Assembly: GCF_002307495.1 (NCBI RefSeq)
Contig: NZ_NTMR01000024.1
Location: 43,697 to 107,696, forward strand
Source of the DNA: Pseudomonas abyssi
GTDB taxonomy: Bacteria; Pseudomonadota; Gammaproteobacteria; Pseudomonadales; Pseudomonadaceae
Direction: 5' to 3'
DNA length: 64,000 nucleotides
The notes under the pieces were generated by a model that saw only the letters and a list, made by a program, of their open reading frames with translations, had not been told where the DNA came from and searched no databases. The position numbers and the translations under genes are program-made. Positions 25,994 through 34,278 of this stretch are shown one piece after another (position 1 is the first letter of the stretch; every line of letters begins with the position of its first letter).

Positions 25994-26812
25994 ATGAATT
26001 CAGACGTTGACAGCAGCATCCCTTCGATTGGCCTGGGCACCTTTCGCCTCAAGGGCGAGGATGCCTACAACGCTGTGCGCACCGCGCTCAAGCTGGGCTA
26101 CCGGCATATCGACACCGCGCAGATCTACGACAACGAGCAGGACGTGGGCCGCGCCATCGCCGATAGCGGCCTGCCCCGTGAAGAGGTGTTCGTCACCACC
26201 AAGATCTGGACCGACAACTTCGCCGAGGGCAAGCTGATCCCCAGCCTGCGCGAGAGCCTGGACAAACTGCAATTGGAGCAGGTGGATCTGACCCTGATCC
26301 ATTGGCCATCGCCCGGCGGCGCGGTACCCATGCAGGTGTACCTGAACCAGTTGATGGAAGCCCGCGAGCAAGGCCTGACACGACTGACCGGGGTATCCAA
26401 CTTCACTATCGACCTGCTCAACGAAGCATTCGAGCTGGTCGGGCCGGATAACATCGCCACCAACCAGGTGGAGATTCACCCCTTCCTGCAGAACCGCAAA
26501 CTGGTCGAGTTTGCCCGCGAAGAAAACCTGCACCTGACCGCCTACATGCCACTGGCCGTCGGCAAGGTGATGCAGGATGAAACCCTCGACCGCATCGCCG
26601 AGGAGCACGGCGCCACACCCCCTCAGGTGGCCATGGCCTGGCTGATGCAGCAAGGCATCGCGGTGATTCCGTCCTCCACCAAGCGTCTGCATCTGGAGAG
26701 CAACCTGGAAGCCGAGCGCGTGCGCCTGAGCGCCGATGACCTAAACTTCATCGCCCGGCTGGACGCGGGCGGGCGCATCGCCAACCCGGACTTCGCCCCC
26801 GAGTGGGATTGA
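25994..26812 (+). CDS. dkgB: Aldo/keto reductase, 2,5-diketo-gluconate reductase B-like
   Basis: 272 residues. NADPH-dependent (beta/alpha)8 reductase with the catalytic tetrad visible: Asp in IDTAQIYDNE, Tyr in the same motif, Lys in TTKIWTDNF and His in LTLIHWPSPG. IPSSTK near the C-terminus binds the cofactor phosphate. ATG 25994 follows GAGAGGACC. DkgB-type enzymes reduce 2,5-diketogluconate and methylglyoxal; actual substrate here is not proven. Confidence 0.88.
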   Translation: MNSDVDSSIPSIGLGTFRLKGEDAYNAVRTALKLGYRHIDTAQIYDNEQDVGRAIADSGLPREEVFVTTKIWTDNFAEGKLIPSLRESLDKLQLEQVDLTLIHWPSPGGAVPMQVYLNQLMEAREQGLTRLTGVSNFTIDLLNEAFELVGPDNIATNQVEIHPFLQNRKLVEFAREENLHLTAYMPLAVGKVMQDETLDRIAEEHGATPPQVAMAWLMQQGIAVIPSSTKRLHLESNLEAERVRLSADDLNFIARLDAGGRIANPDFAPEWD

Positions 26813-26822
26813 CCCCCGCACG

Positions 26823-26848
26823 CTGCCCCCACCTGCCGGTGGGGGCAG
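26823..26848. terminator. Shared hairpin between convergent genes
   Basis: CTGCCCCCAC pairs with GTGGGGGCAG around a CTGCCG loop, immediately between the aldo/keto reductase stop and the convergent gene's stop. No clear T run, so it may act with Rho. Confidence 0.55.
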
Positions 26849-26853
26849 ACAGG

Positions 26854-27501
26854 TCAGTCTCCGCCCCCGCCGCAACCGCCATCCCCGCCTGACGACTCAC
26901 CACCGCAGCCACCGCCACAGCCCGAGCTGCAGCCAATATGCCCCGCACAATAGTCATCACCCGGCGAGCGCTTGCAATCAAGCGCGTAGCGAAAGCCATC
27001 AGCAATGTTCAACTGTGCATCAATGGCAAACAGCAGCGGCAGACGATGCGCCGCACGCGGCTGCATGCCCTCACGCAGGCACGACAGCCGCCAGGCCGTC
27101 TTGATACCGACCTGGGCGCTGGTGGGCGAGCGCATGGCTTCAGCCGGGGTATGGTGCAGGAAGCGGCCAAGCGCCTTGCCGCAGAAATGCTCGTACTTGC
27201 GGGTAAACAGGATGAACTCGTGCCAGGCGACGTCCACGGCCTGGGATGGCATCGAGACCATGCGCCGACCGGCCATGTTGCACAGGTGGAAATACTCACG
27301 CAGCCCCTGCATGACCCGCATCACCTCGGCGTCGTTCAGGTGCGGATAGGTCTTGCCGACTTTCGCCGCAATTGATTCGGGAAAACGGTAGCTGTCGATC
27401 AACCGCTCGCGTCGGGCCTGGCGTGCCTTGCGGTAGGCCATATACAGCACAAACAGCACAATCGCCGCCAGTGCCAGGGGAATCAGGTTGTCAGCGCGCA
27501 T
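26854..27501 (-). CDS. Membrane-anchored glycine-rich-domain protein with Gly/Cys tail
   Basis: 215 residues: one N-terminal membrane helix (LIPLALAAIVLFVLYMAY), a basic segment, a globular domain containing VDVAWHEFILFTRKYEHFC (the pattern of glycine-rich domain proteins of the PF07173 type) and a C-terminal tail made almost only of Gly, Ser, Cys, Glu and Asp. Several cysteines (CKRSPGDDYC, GCSSGCGGGCGG) could bind metal. Function unknown. It lies downstream of puuD in the same direction with a hairpin between, so it is probably not part of urate breakdown. Confidence 0.7.
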   Translation of the reverse strand: MRADNLIPLALAAIVLFVLYMAYRKARQARRERLIDSYRFPESIAAKVGKTYPHLNDAEVMRVMQGLREYFHLCNMAGRRMVSMPSQAVDVAWHEFILFTRKYEHFCGKALGRFLHHTPAEAMRSPTSAQVGIKTAWRLSCLREGMQPRAAHRLPLLFAIDAQLNIADGFRYALDCKRSPGDDYCAGHIGCSSGCGGGCGGESSGGDGGCGGGGD

Positions 27502-27584
27502 ACAATGGTCCGTCCTTGTCCACAGGATGACCGCAGCATAACCGATGCACGCAGCCTGTAGCGGCTCTGGCTACTCAAGGGTAC

Positions 27585-27616
27585 AAGGTGGCCGAGGCTT
27601 TAGCCTCCACCACCTT
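27585..27616 (-). terminator. Hairpin after puuD
   Basis: AAGGTGG.CGAGGC pairs with GCCTC.CCACCTT just beyond the puuD stop. It is a likely terminator of the purine operon, though without a long T tail. Confidence 0.55.
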
Positions 27617-27625
27617 GCCATCCCC

Positions 27626-28867
27626 TCAGCGATTCTCCTGCAGCCAGCGGCCCAGCACGCTGCGTTCTTCATCGTTCATGCCGCTCATATTGCCCAGCGG
27701 CATGTAATGCGTCGCTACCGCCGCCTGGTAGACCTTGTCGCCGTACTGCTTCAGGTGTTCCAGGCTGTCCAGGACGATGCCGGCCGGCGGGGCCTGGAAG
27801 GCCGGGCTGGTCGGCGTGGCGGCGTGGCAGGCCTGACAGTGGGTGGCCAACAGCTGGCTGATCTCGGCGTTGGTCACCGGAGTCGGTGCCGCCGCAGCGC
27901 CTTCACTGTCGGTCTGCGCCGAGCCGTGACTGTGGGTCGCCACGGTAGAAGGGGCGCTCGGCGCCATGGCCCAGATCAGGGCGACGGTGGCCAGCGCGCT
28001 GACAACCAGAATCGACGGCTTGAACTGGCCCTGATTGCGCAGGTTGAAGAAGTGCCGCGCGTAGGCCGTGATCGCACCGATCGCCGCCAGCGCCAGCCAG
28101 CCGTGGGCATGGGCATAGAACATCGGGTAGTGGTTGCTGATCATGATGAACAGCACCGGCAGGGTCAGGTAGTTGTTGTGGCGCGAGCGCAGCATGGCGC
28201 GCTGGGCCAGCATGACGACCTCTGCACCCGGTTTCTCGCCACGGGCCACCGCATTCACCAGCGCGCGCTGGGCCGGCACGATCCCGAGGAAGACGTTGCC
28301 GACCATGATGGTGCCGATCACCGCACCGACGTGAATGTACGCTCCGCGACCGGCAAACACCTGATACAGGCCGAAGGCGACCGCCACCAGAATCAGATAC
28401 AGCACCACGCCGAAGGCCATGCCGTTGCGCGCCAGCGGGCTGCGAATCAGCGCCTCATACAAAGCGACGACCGCCACCAGCGTGCCCACACCGATGGCGA
28501 CAGCGCCGGCACCGCTGAGCGCCAGCTTGCTCGGATCGATCAGGTAGCCGGGGTTGCCCATGTAATACACCACGGCCAGCAGCGCCAGACCGCTGAGCAG
28601 GGTGCTGTAGGCCTCCCACTTGAACCAGTGCAGGTCGGACGGCATCTGTTCGGGGCCGACTTCGTACTTGGCCACCTCGTAGAAGCCGCCACCGTGGATG
28701 GCCCAGAGGTCACCCTTGATGCCTTTCTGCTTCTTCCACGCCGGCGGCTCGCGCAGGTTGTTGTCGAGCCAGACGAAGTAGAACGAAGCGCCGATCCAGG
28801 CGACCCCGGCAATCACGTGGAACCAGCGGATGATCAGGCTGAGCCATTCAGACAGGTAGACCAGCAT
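27626..28867 (-). CDS. puuD: Urate hydroxylase PuuD (membrane, cytochrome c fused)
   Basis: 413 residues. The N-terminal ~300 residues are a membrane domain with about eight helices (IRWFHVIAGVAWIGASFYFV, LDNNLREPPAW signature). The C-terminal part is a cytochrome c domain with CQACH. PuuD oxidises urate to 5-hydroxyisourate and passes electrons to the respiratory chain, so no H2O2 is formed. Its start overlaps guaD by 20 bp. It completes the guanine-to-hydroxyisourate route encoded by the operon; the product goes to UraH. Confidence 0.95.
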   Translation of the reverse strand: MLVYLSEWLSLIIRWFHVIAGVAWIGASFYFVWLDNNLREPPAWKKQKGIKGDLWAIHGGGFYEVAKYEVGPEQMPSDLHWFKWEAYSTLLSGLALLAVVYYMGNPGYLIDPSKLALSGAGAVAIGVGTLVAVVALYEALIRSPLARNGMAFGVVLYLILVAVAFGLYQVFAGRGAYIHVGAVIGTIMVGNVFLGIVPAQRALVNAVARGEKPGAEVVMLAQRAMLRSRHNNYLTLPVLFIMISNHYPMFYAHAHGWLALAAIGAITAYARHFFNLRNQGQFKPSILVVSALATVALIWAMAPSAPSTVATHSHGSAQTDSEGAAAAPTPVTNAEISQLLATHCQACHAATPTSPAFQAPPAGIVLDSLEHLKQYGDKVYQAAVATHYMPLGNMSGMNDEERSVLGRWLQENR

Positions 28868-30209
28868 GGGCTGCTCCTTGTACGGCGTCGCGGTCGTAAC
28901 GGCACTGGCCGGCGATGTAGGTGCGACGGATGCTGCGGTCGTCGCCGAGGATCATCAGGTCGAACAGGATGCCCGACAGATCGCGCTCGGCGCTGTGCTT
29001 GAGTTGCTGAATCGGGCTGGCGGCACGGTCGATGATCAGAAAGTCCGCCATCTTGCCGGGTGCCAGGTTGCCGGTCTCGGCCTCCTGATGCAGCACCCTG
29101 GCGTTGCCGAGGGTCGCCATGTAGAACGCCTGGAACGGGTTCAGGCTCTGGCCGCGCAGCTGGCAGACCTTGTAGGCCTCGGCCATGGTGACCAGCATCG
29201 ACAGGCTGGTGCCGCCGCCGACATCCGACGCCAGGCCGACCTCGACATTCGCCGCGCGGGCGCTGGCCAGATCGAACAGGCCGCTGCCGAGGAAGGTGTT
29301 GGAGGTCGGGCAGAAGGCGATGCGGGTGCCGGTTTCGGCCAGCCGGGCGCGGTCGGCATCGTCAATATGAATGCCGTGCGCCAGCACGCTGCGCGGGCCA
29401 AGCAGGCCAAAGTGGTCGTAAACGTCCAGATAGCTGGCGCGGTCCGGGAACAGCTCGGCAATCCAGGCAATCTCGGCCTTATTCTCGGCCCAGTGGGTCT
29501 GCATCAACAGGCCCTCGGCCTCGGTCATCAGCTTGCCGGCGTAGGTCAGTTGCGCCTGGGTCGAGGTCGCGGCAAAACGCGGGGTCACGGCGTAGCGCTG
29601 ACGGCCGGTACCGTGCCAGCGGGCGATCAGCTCGCGGCTCTCCTCATAGCTGGCCTCGGCGGTGTCGCGCACGCCGTCCGGGGCGTTGCAGTCCATCATC
29701 ACCCGGCCGGTGGTAATTGCCATGTTGTACTCGTGCGCAGCGCTGAACAGCGCTTCACTGGCGACCTTGTGCGAGGTGCTGAACACCAGCGCCGAGGTGG
29801 TGCCGTGCGCCAGCAGCAGGTCGAGGAAGACCTTGGACTGTTTGGCCGACCAGTCGGCGTCGGCGAAGCGCGATTCGGTCGGGAAGGTATAGGTTTCCAG
29901 CCACTCCAGCAGCTGGGTGCCGTAACTGGCCATCACCGCCAGCTGCGGCATGTGTACGTGGGTATCGATCATGCCGGGCAGAATCAGCCCCTCCGGCGAA
30001 TGCTCGACCGCGGTACCCGCCGGCAGGGTCGGCAACAGCTCGGCGGCGTCACCCACCGCCTGCACCCGGCCATCGGCAACCACCAGCAGGCCGTCGCTGA
30101 AGTAGCTGTAGCTGGCCGGATCGGGCGCACCGAGGCCCGGTTCGGACAAAAAGTGCAGCAGTGGGCCGCGGAAGGCCGACACGCCAACGGCATCAGAGTT
30201 GGTCGTCAT
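28848..30209 (-). CDS. guaD: Guanine deaminase
   Basis: 453 residues of the amidohydrolase superfamily; converts guanine to xanthine and ammonia. Zinc ligands and substrate loops are visible: IDTHVHMPQLAVMA, TRFAATS-type TPRFAATST, HWAENKAEIAW and LASDVGGGTSLSM. Start ATG 30207-30209 (MTTNSDAVGVSAF) chosen; an upstream extension enters uraH. Lies 1 bp after uraH, so it is cotranscribed. Confidence 0.95.
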   Translation of the reverse strand: MTTNSDAVGVSAFRGPLLHFLSEPGLGAPDPASYSYFSDGLLVVADGRVQAVGDAAELLPTLPAGTAVEHSPEGLILPGMIDTHVHMPQLAVMASYGTQLLEWLETYTFPTESRFADADWSAKQSKVFLDLLLAHGTTSALVFSTSHKVASEALFSAAHEYNMAITTGRVMMDCNAPDGVRDTAEASYEESRELIARWHGTGRQRYAVTPRFAATSTQAQLTYAGKLMTEAEGLLMQTHWAENKAEIAWIAELFPDRASYLDVYDHFGLLGPRSVLAHGIHIDDADRARLAETGTRIAFCPTSNTFLGSGLFDLASARAANVEVGLASDVGGGTSLSMLVTMAEAYKVCQLRGQSLNPFQAFYMATLGNARVLHQEAETGNLAPGKMADFLIIDRAASPIQQLKHSAERDLSGILFDLMILGDDRSIRRTYIAGQCRYDRDAVQGAAHAGLPV

Positions 30210-30210
30210 C

Positions 30211-30552
30211 CTAGCTCCCCCGGTAGGTCGAATAGCCCCACTGGTTGAGCAGCAGCGGCACGTGGTAATGGGCCTGAACATCGTCCAGGCGGAAGGCGAT
30301 GGTGACCTGCGGGTAAAAACAGCGCAGGCCCTGGTCTGCGTAATAGCCGTCGGTGTCGAAGGTCAGGCGATAGACACCGGCGACCGCTTCGCTGCCAAAA
30401 CCGTTCAGCACGCGGCCGTCGGCGTCGGTTTCGGCGCTGGCCAGCGTGACCCAGCTGTCGCCCTGCTGCTGTTCAAGGGTAATGCGCACACCGGCGGCGG
30501 GCTTGCCGCTGCCGAGGTCGAGAATATGGGTGGTAATCGGGCTCTTGCTCAT
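30211..30552 (-). CDS. uraH: 5-hydroxyisourate hydrolase
   Basis: 113 residues of the transthyretin-like family. THILDLGSGKPAAGV at the start, the central RLDDVQAHYHVPLLL and the C-terminal YRGS tetrapeptide are diagnostic of HIUases. Hydrolyses 5-hydroxyisourate to OHCU. Cytosolic here (no signal peptide). Overlaps uraD by 4 bp. Confidence 0.96.
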   Translation of the reverse strand: MSKSPITTHILDLGSGKPAAGVRITLEQQQGDSWVTLASAETDADGRVLNGFGSEAVAGVYRLTFDTDGYYADQGLRCFYPQVTIAFRLDDVQAHYHVPLLLNQWGYSTYRGS

Positions 30553-31049
30553 AGCAGCTTGTCCAGACGAATGTGGGTGATCTTGGCCTGTTCTTCAGCG
30601 GCGATGCGCAGCTCCTGCTCGCGGCTGTTGGGCAGGCGTTGCTCCAGCAGCTCAAGCATCTGTTCGGCGCTCTTGCCGGTGGCGCAGACAATGAAGATAA
30701 AGCCGAACTTGTCGAAGTAGGCGTCGTTGCCGTCTTTCAGGCGCTGCAGTATCTCATCAGGCGCAACACGCGCGCCGGCCTGCTCGCCGCTGGCCAGCGC
30801 TTCGGTGCTGGCGTACTTGGCTTTCAGGCTCTTGATGTCGCCGATCTTCGGGTGCGCCTCAAAGGCCACCAGCCAGTCGGCCTCGTGCAGGTTGGGCCAG
30901 AGCGCGCGGGCGGTGCCGTGCAGCGCTTCGGCACTGTGATAGGGGCGGGCGACGACCATCGGGCGCGCCCAGGCATCAGCGGCGCAGCAGTCACGAAAGA
31001 CCGCCAGCGCTTCGTCTTCAGGCAGGGTGTTCAGGTGTTCTAAAGTCAT
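30549..31049 (-). CDS. uraD: OHCU decarboxylase
   Basis: 166 residues, all-helical. The catalytic His lies in EAHPKIGD and the downstream SxEQAGA segment (ASGEQAGA) is conserved. Makes (S)-allantoin from OHCU. Overlaps xdhC and uraH by 4 bp each. No allantoinase follows in the window, so the pathway as seen ends at allantoin. Confidence 0.95.
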   Translation of the reverse strand: MTLEHLNTLPEDEALAVFRDCCAADAWARPMVVARPYHSAEALHGTARALWPNLHEADWLVAFEAHPKIGDIKSLKAKYASTEALASGEQAGARVAPDEILQRLKDGNDAYFDKFGFIFIVCATGKSAEQMLELLEQRLPNSREQELRIAAEEQAKITHIRLDKLL

Positions 31050-31924
31050 TTTGTCTCCACCGGCTGTTGCGGTGTCTCAAGGGTGTGGTCCTGTTTCATC
31101 AGATCGCGCAGTTGCGGCCAGCTCACGCCGCGACGGCGCTCGCGCGGGGCAGCCGGCTTGCCGAGGGCCAGCAATTCGGCACTGATCGATACCGCCACTT
31201 CCATCGGCCGCTTGCCCGGCACATCGCTGCGCCCAACGGGGCAGCGAATGCGGGCGATCTGCTCGTCGCTGTAGCCGCGATGGGCCAGCCGCTGACGGAA
31301 GCGGTCGGCCTTGGTCTGCGAGCCGATCAGGCCGATCGAGGCAGCATCGCCGGCGTCCAGCAGGGCGCGGCACAGGTCGTAGTCGAGCTGGTGATTGTGG
31401 GTCAGGATCAGCACATGGCGGCCACGGCACAGCACCGGGGCATCGCCGACCGGATCGTCGCTGTGCAGCGCCCTGATATTCGGCGCCAGGTCAGCCGGGA
31501 ACACCTCGGCGCGGGAATCCACCAGCGTCACCTGCCAGGGCAGTTGGCCCATGATCGTCATCAGCGCCTGCGCTACATGGCCGGCGCCAAATACCACCAA
31601 CTGCGCATCGCTGCCGGGCTGGCCTTCGAGCAGTACCGAGACGCTGCCGCCGCAGCACTGGCCCAGCGACGCGCCCAGCGGAAAGTGCTCCAGCAGCGTC
31701 TCGTAACGACCGGCAGCCAGCTGCTCGCGGGCCCGGGCGGTGACCAGATACTCCAGATGACCGCCGCCGATGGTGTCCCAGGTGTGTTCGCCGCTGATCA
31801 CCATCTTGCTCGACGGCTCACGCGGCACCGAGCCGGCAACACCGACCACGGTGACCAGCGCATAGGGCTCGCCGCGCTGCTCGCAGTCGGCGACCGCCTC
31901 GAACCAGCGCAGTTGCTTGTTCAT
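31046..31924 (-). CDS. xdhC: Xanthine dehydrogenase accessory protein XdhC
   Basis: 292 residues. Two-domain XdhC: an N-terminal VVGVAGSVPREPSSKMVI segment and a C-terminal Rossmann-like domain (VVFGAGHVAQALM, LTHNHQLDYDLCRALL, GLIGSQTKADRFRQRL). It inserts sulfurated molybdenum cofactor into XdhAB. Start ATG 31922-31924 shares ATGA with the xdhB stop. Confidence 0.95.
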   Translation of the reverse strand: MNKQLRWFEAVADCEQRGEPYALVTVVGVAGSVPREPSSKMVISGEHTWDTIGGGHLEYLVTARAREQLAAGRYETLLEHFPLGASLGQCCGGSVSVLLEGQPGSDAQLVVFGAGHVAQALMTIMGQLPWQVTLVDSRAEVFPADLAPNIRALHSDDPVGDAPVLCRGRHVLILTHNHQLDYDLCRALLDAGDAASIGLIGSQTKADRFRQRLAHRGYSDEQIARIRCPVGRSDVPGKRPMEVAVSISAELLALGKPAAPRERRRGVSWPQLRDLMKQDHTLETPQQPVETK

Positions 31925-34278
31925 GACACGGCCTCCTGTTCGGCCAGCGCCCACTGGCGCGCTGCCGTCACTGCCGCCAACATGCGCTCGGGGGTGGCCG
32001 GGGTGTCCAGCGGCGGGCTATAGCGGTAATCGGTCAGGCTGGCTACGGCGTCGCGCAGGGCGCTCCAGACCGCAATGCCGAGCATCAACGGCGGCTCGCC
32101 CACGGCCTTGGAACGGAATACCGTGGCTTCCTTGTTCGGGCTGTTGGCCAGCAGGTTGACGCGCAGGTCCGGCGGCGTATCCGACACCGCCGGAATTTTG
32201 TAGGTCGCAGGGCCAGTAGTCAGCAGGCGGCCCTGGTCGCTGTAGACCAGCTCCTCGGTGGTCAGCCAGCCCATACCCTGGACAAAACCGCCCTCAATCT
32301 GACCGATGTCGATTTCCGGGTTCAGCGACTGCCCGGCGTCGTGCAGGATGTCGGTGCGCAGCACCCGGTACTCGCCGGTCAGGGTATCCAGCACTACCTC
32401 GGAGCAGGCAGCGCCGTTGGCGTAATACAGGAACGGGTGGCCCTGGCCCTTGGCGTGGTCGTAGTAGATGTTCGGCGTGGCGTAAAAGCCGGAGGAGGAC
32501 AGGGCGATGCGGTTCATGTAGGCCTTCTGGATAAAGTCGGCCCAGTCCAGACGGATGTCGCCCGCTACCAGTTGGTTGTTCTCGAAGCGCACGGCGCTCT
32601 GCTCACAGCCATATTCGGCGGCGGCAAAGGCAATCAGCCGCGCCTTGATCTTCTCGCAGGCGTCCAGCGCCGCCATACCGTTCAGGTCCGAGCCGGAGGA
32701 GGCGGCGGTGGGCGAGGTGTTGGGTACCTTGTCGGTACGCGTGGCGGTCACCTTGACCTTATCGACGTCGACCTGGAACGCCGCTGCCACCACCTGCGCT
32801 ATCTTGATGTACAGGCCCTGACCCATCTCGGTGCCGCCGTGGTTCACCTGCAGGCTGCCGTCGGTGTAGATCAGCACCAACGCGCCTGCCTGGTTGAGGT
32901 GCTTGGCGGTAAAGGAGATACCAAACTTGACCGGCGTCAGCGCCAGCCCGCGCTTGAGCACCGGGCTCTGCTGGTTGAAGGCGCGGATCTCGGCGCGGCG
33001 GGCCTGATAGTCCGAGCTGGTCTCCAGCTGGCTGATCAGCTCCGGCAGCACGTGATGGGTAATAGTCTGGCCGTAATGGGTGGTATCGCGGCCTTCGCGA
33101 TACAGATTGCGCTTGCGCACCTCCAGCGGGTCGAGCTGCAGATAGCGGGCAATGTCGTCCACCGCCTGCTCGATCACCATCATGCCCTGCGGGCCGCCGA
33201 AGCCGCGGAAGGCGGTGTTGGAGACGGTGTGGGTCTTGCAGCAATGGCCGGTGACCCGCGCCTGATCCAGATAATAGGCGTTGTCGGAGTGGAACATCGC
33301 GCGCTCGACAATCGCATTGGACAGGTCCGGTGAGTAGCCGCAGCGCCCGGCCACCATGATCTCGGCACCCTGAATCACGCCCTGCTCGTCAAAACCGATG
33401 TCGTAGGTATTGAAAAAGTCATGGCGCTTGCCGGTCTGCACCATGTCATCCGGGCGCGACAGGCGATACTTCACCGCGCGCCCGGTGGCGTTGGCCAGCA
33501 GGGCCGCGACGCAAGCCACCGGTGCGGCCTGGGTTTCCTTGCCGCCAAAGCCGCCACCCATGCGGCGGACCTCGGTGGTCACGGCATGAATCGGCACGCC
33601 GAGCACTTCAGCCACCAGCTTCTGTACCTCGGAGGGATGCTGACTGGAGGTGTGCACGAACATGCCACCGTCTTCCTGCGGCAACGCCACGCAGGCCTGA
33701 CCTTCCAGATAGAAGTGCTCCTGCCCGCCGACGTTGATTTCGCCCTTGAGGCGATGCGGCGCGCCGGCCAATGCCGCATCCGGGTCACCGCGCTGCTGGG
33801 TGTGGCTGGGACGCACGAAGAACTGCTTCTCCAGCGCCTCACGGGTGTCCAGCACCGCATGCAGTGGCTCGTACTCGACCTTGGCCAGCTTCGCCGCCTT
33901 GCGCGCAGCGGTATGGCTGGTGGCCGCCACCGCGAAGATCGGCTGACCAATATGCTCGACCAGCTCGCCAGCCAGTACCGGGTCGCCGGGAAAAACCGGC
34001 CCGATATCGGTGTGGCCGGGCACGTCATCGACCGTCAGTACCGCCACCACACCGGGATAGGCGCGGACGGCGGACAGGTCCATGCTCTTGATCCGGGCAT
34101 GCGCCTGCTCGCTATGGCCGACCGCCGCGTGCAGGATGCCTTCAGGCTCGGGCAGATCATCGATATAGCGAGCCTGACCACTGACGTGCAGCCAGGCGCT
34201 GTCGTGCAGCGTGCTCTGACCTGCCACGCCGACCGGCTGGCCGCTCTGGCGAGAGATGTCACGGGGCAGTTTACGCAT
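31921..34278 (-). CDS. xdhB: Xanthine dehydrogenase, molybdopterin-binding subunit
   Basis: 785 residues; the aldehyde oxidase/xanthine dehydrogenase a/b hammerhead and Mo-binding domains. GQARYIDDLPEPEG starts the hammerhead; EGQACVALPQEDGG, RMGGGFGGKE, AFRGFGGPQG and the catalytic Glu in KAVGEPPLMLG follow. Oxidises hypoxanthine/xanthine to urate. Overlaps xdhA by 8 bp. Confidence 0.96.
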   Translation of the reverse strand: MRKLPRDISRQSGQPVGVAGQSTLHDSAWLHVSGQARYIDDLPEPEGILHAAVGHSEQAHARIKSMDLSAVRAYPGVVAVLTVDDVPGHTDIGPVFPGDPVLAGELVEHIGQPIFAVAATSHTAARKAAKLAKVEYEPLHAVLDTREALEKQFFVRPSHTQQRGDPDAALAGAPHRLKGEINVGGQEHFYLEGQACVALPQEDGGMFVHTSSQHPSEVQKLVAEVLGVPIHAVTTEVRRMGGGFGGKETQAAPVACVAALLANATGRAVKYRLSRPDDMVQTGKRHDFFNTYDIGFDEQGVIQGAEIMVAGRCGYSPDLSNAIVERAMFHSDNAYYLDQARVTGHCCKTHTVSNTAFRGFGGPQGMMVIEQAVDDIARYLQLDPLEVRKRNLYREGRDTTHYGQTITHHVLPELISQLETSSDYQARRAEIRAFNQQSPVLKRGLALTPVKFGISFTAKHLNQAGALVLIYTDGSLQVNHGGTEMGQGLYIKIAQVVAAAFQVDVDKVKVTATRTDKVPNTSPTAASSGSDLNGMAALDACEKIKARLIAFAAAEYGCEQSAVRFENNQLVAGDIRLDWADFIQKAYMNRIALSSSGFYATPNIYYDHAKGQGHPFLYYANGAACSEVVLDTLTGEYRVLRTDILHDAGQSLNPEIDIGQIEGGFVQGMGWLTTEELVYSDQGRLLTTGPATYKIPAVSDTPPDLRVNLLANSPNKEATVFRSKAVGEPPLMLGIAVWSALRDAVASLTDYRYSPPLDTPATPERMLAAVTAARQWALAEQEAVS

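Noticed and set aside
27545..29002. 485-codon open frame on the plus strand
   Set aside because: Antisense to puuD; His/Arg/Gln-rich shadow composition.
28866..30248. 460-codon open frame on the plus strand
   Set aside because: It is antisense to guaD, which has clear amidohydrolase motifs; long shadow frames are common in GC-rich DNA.
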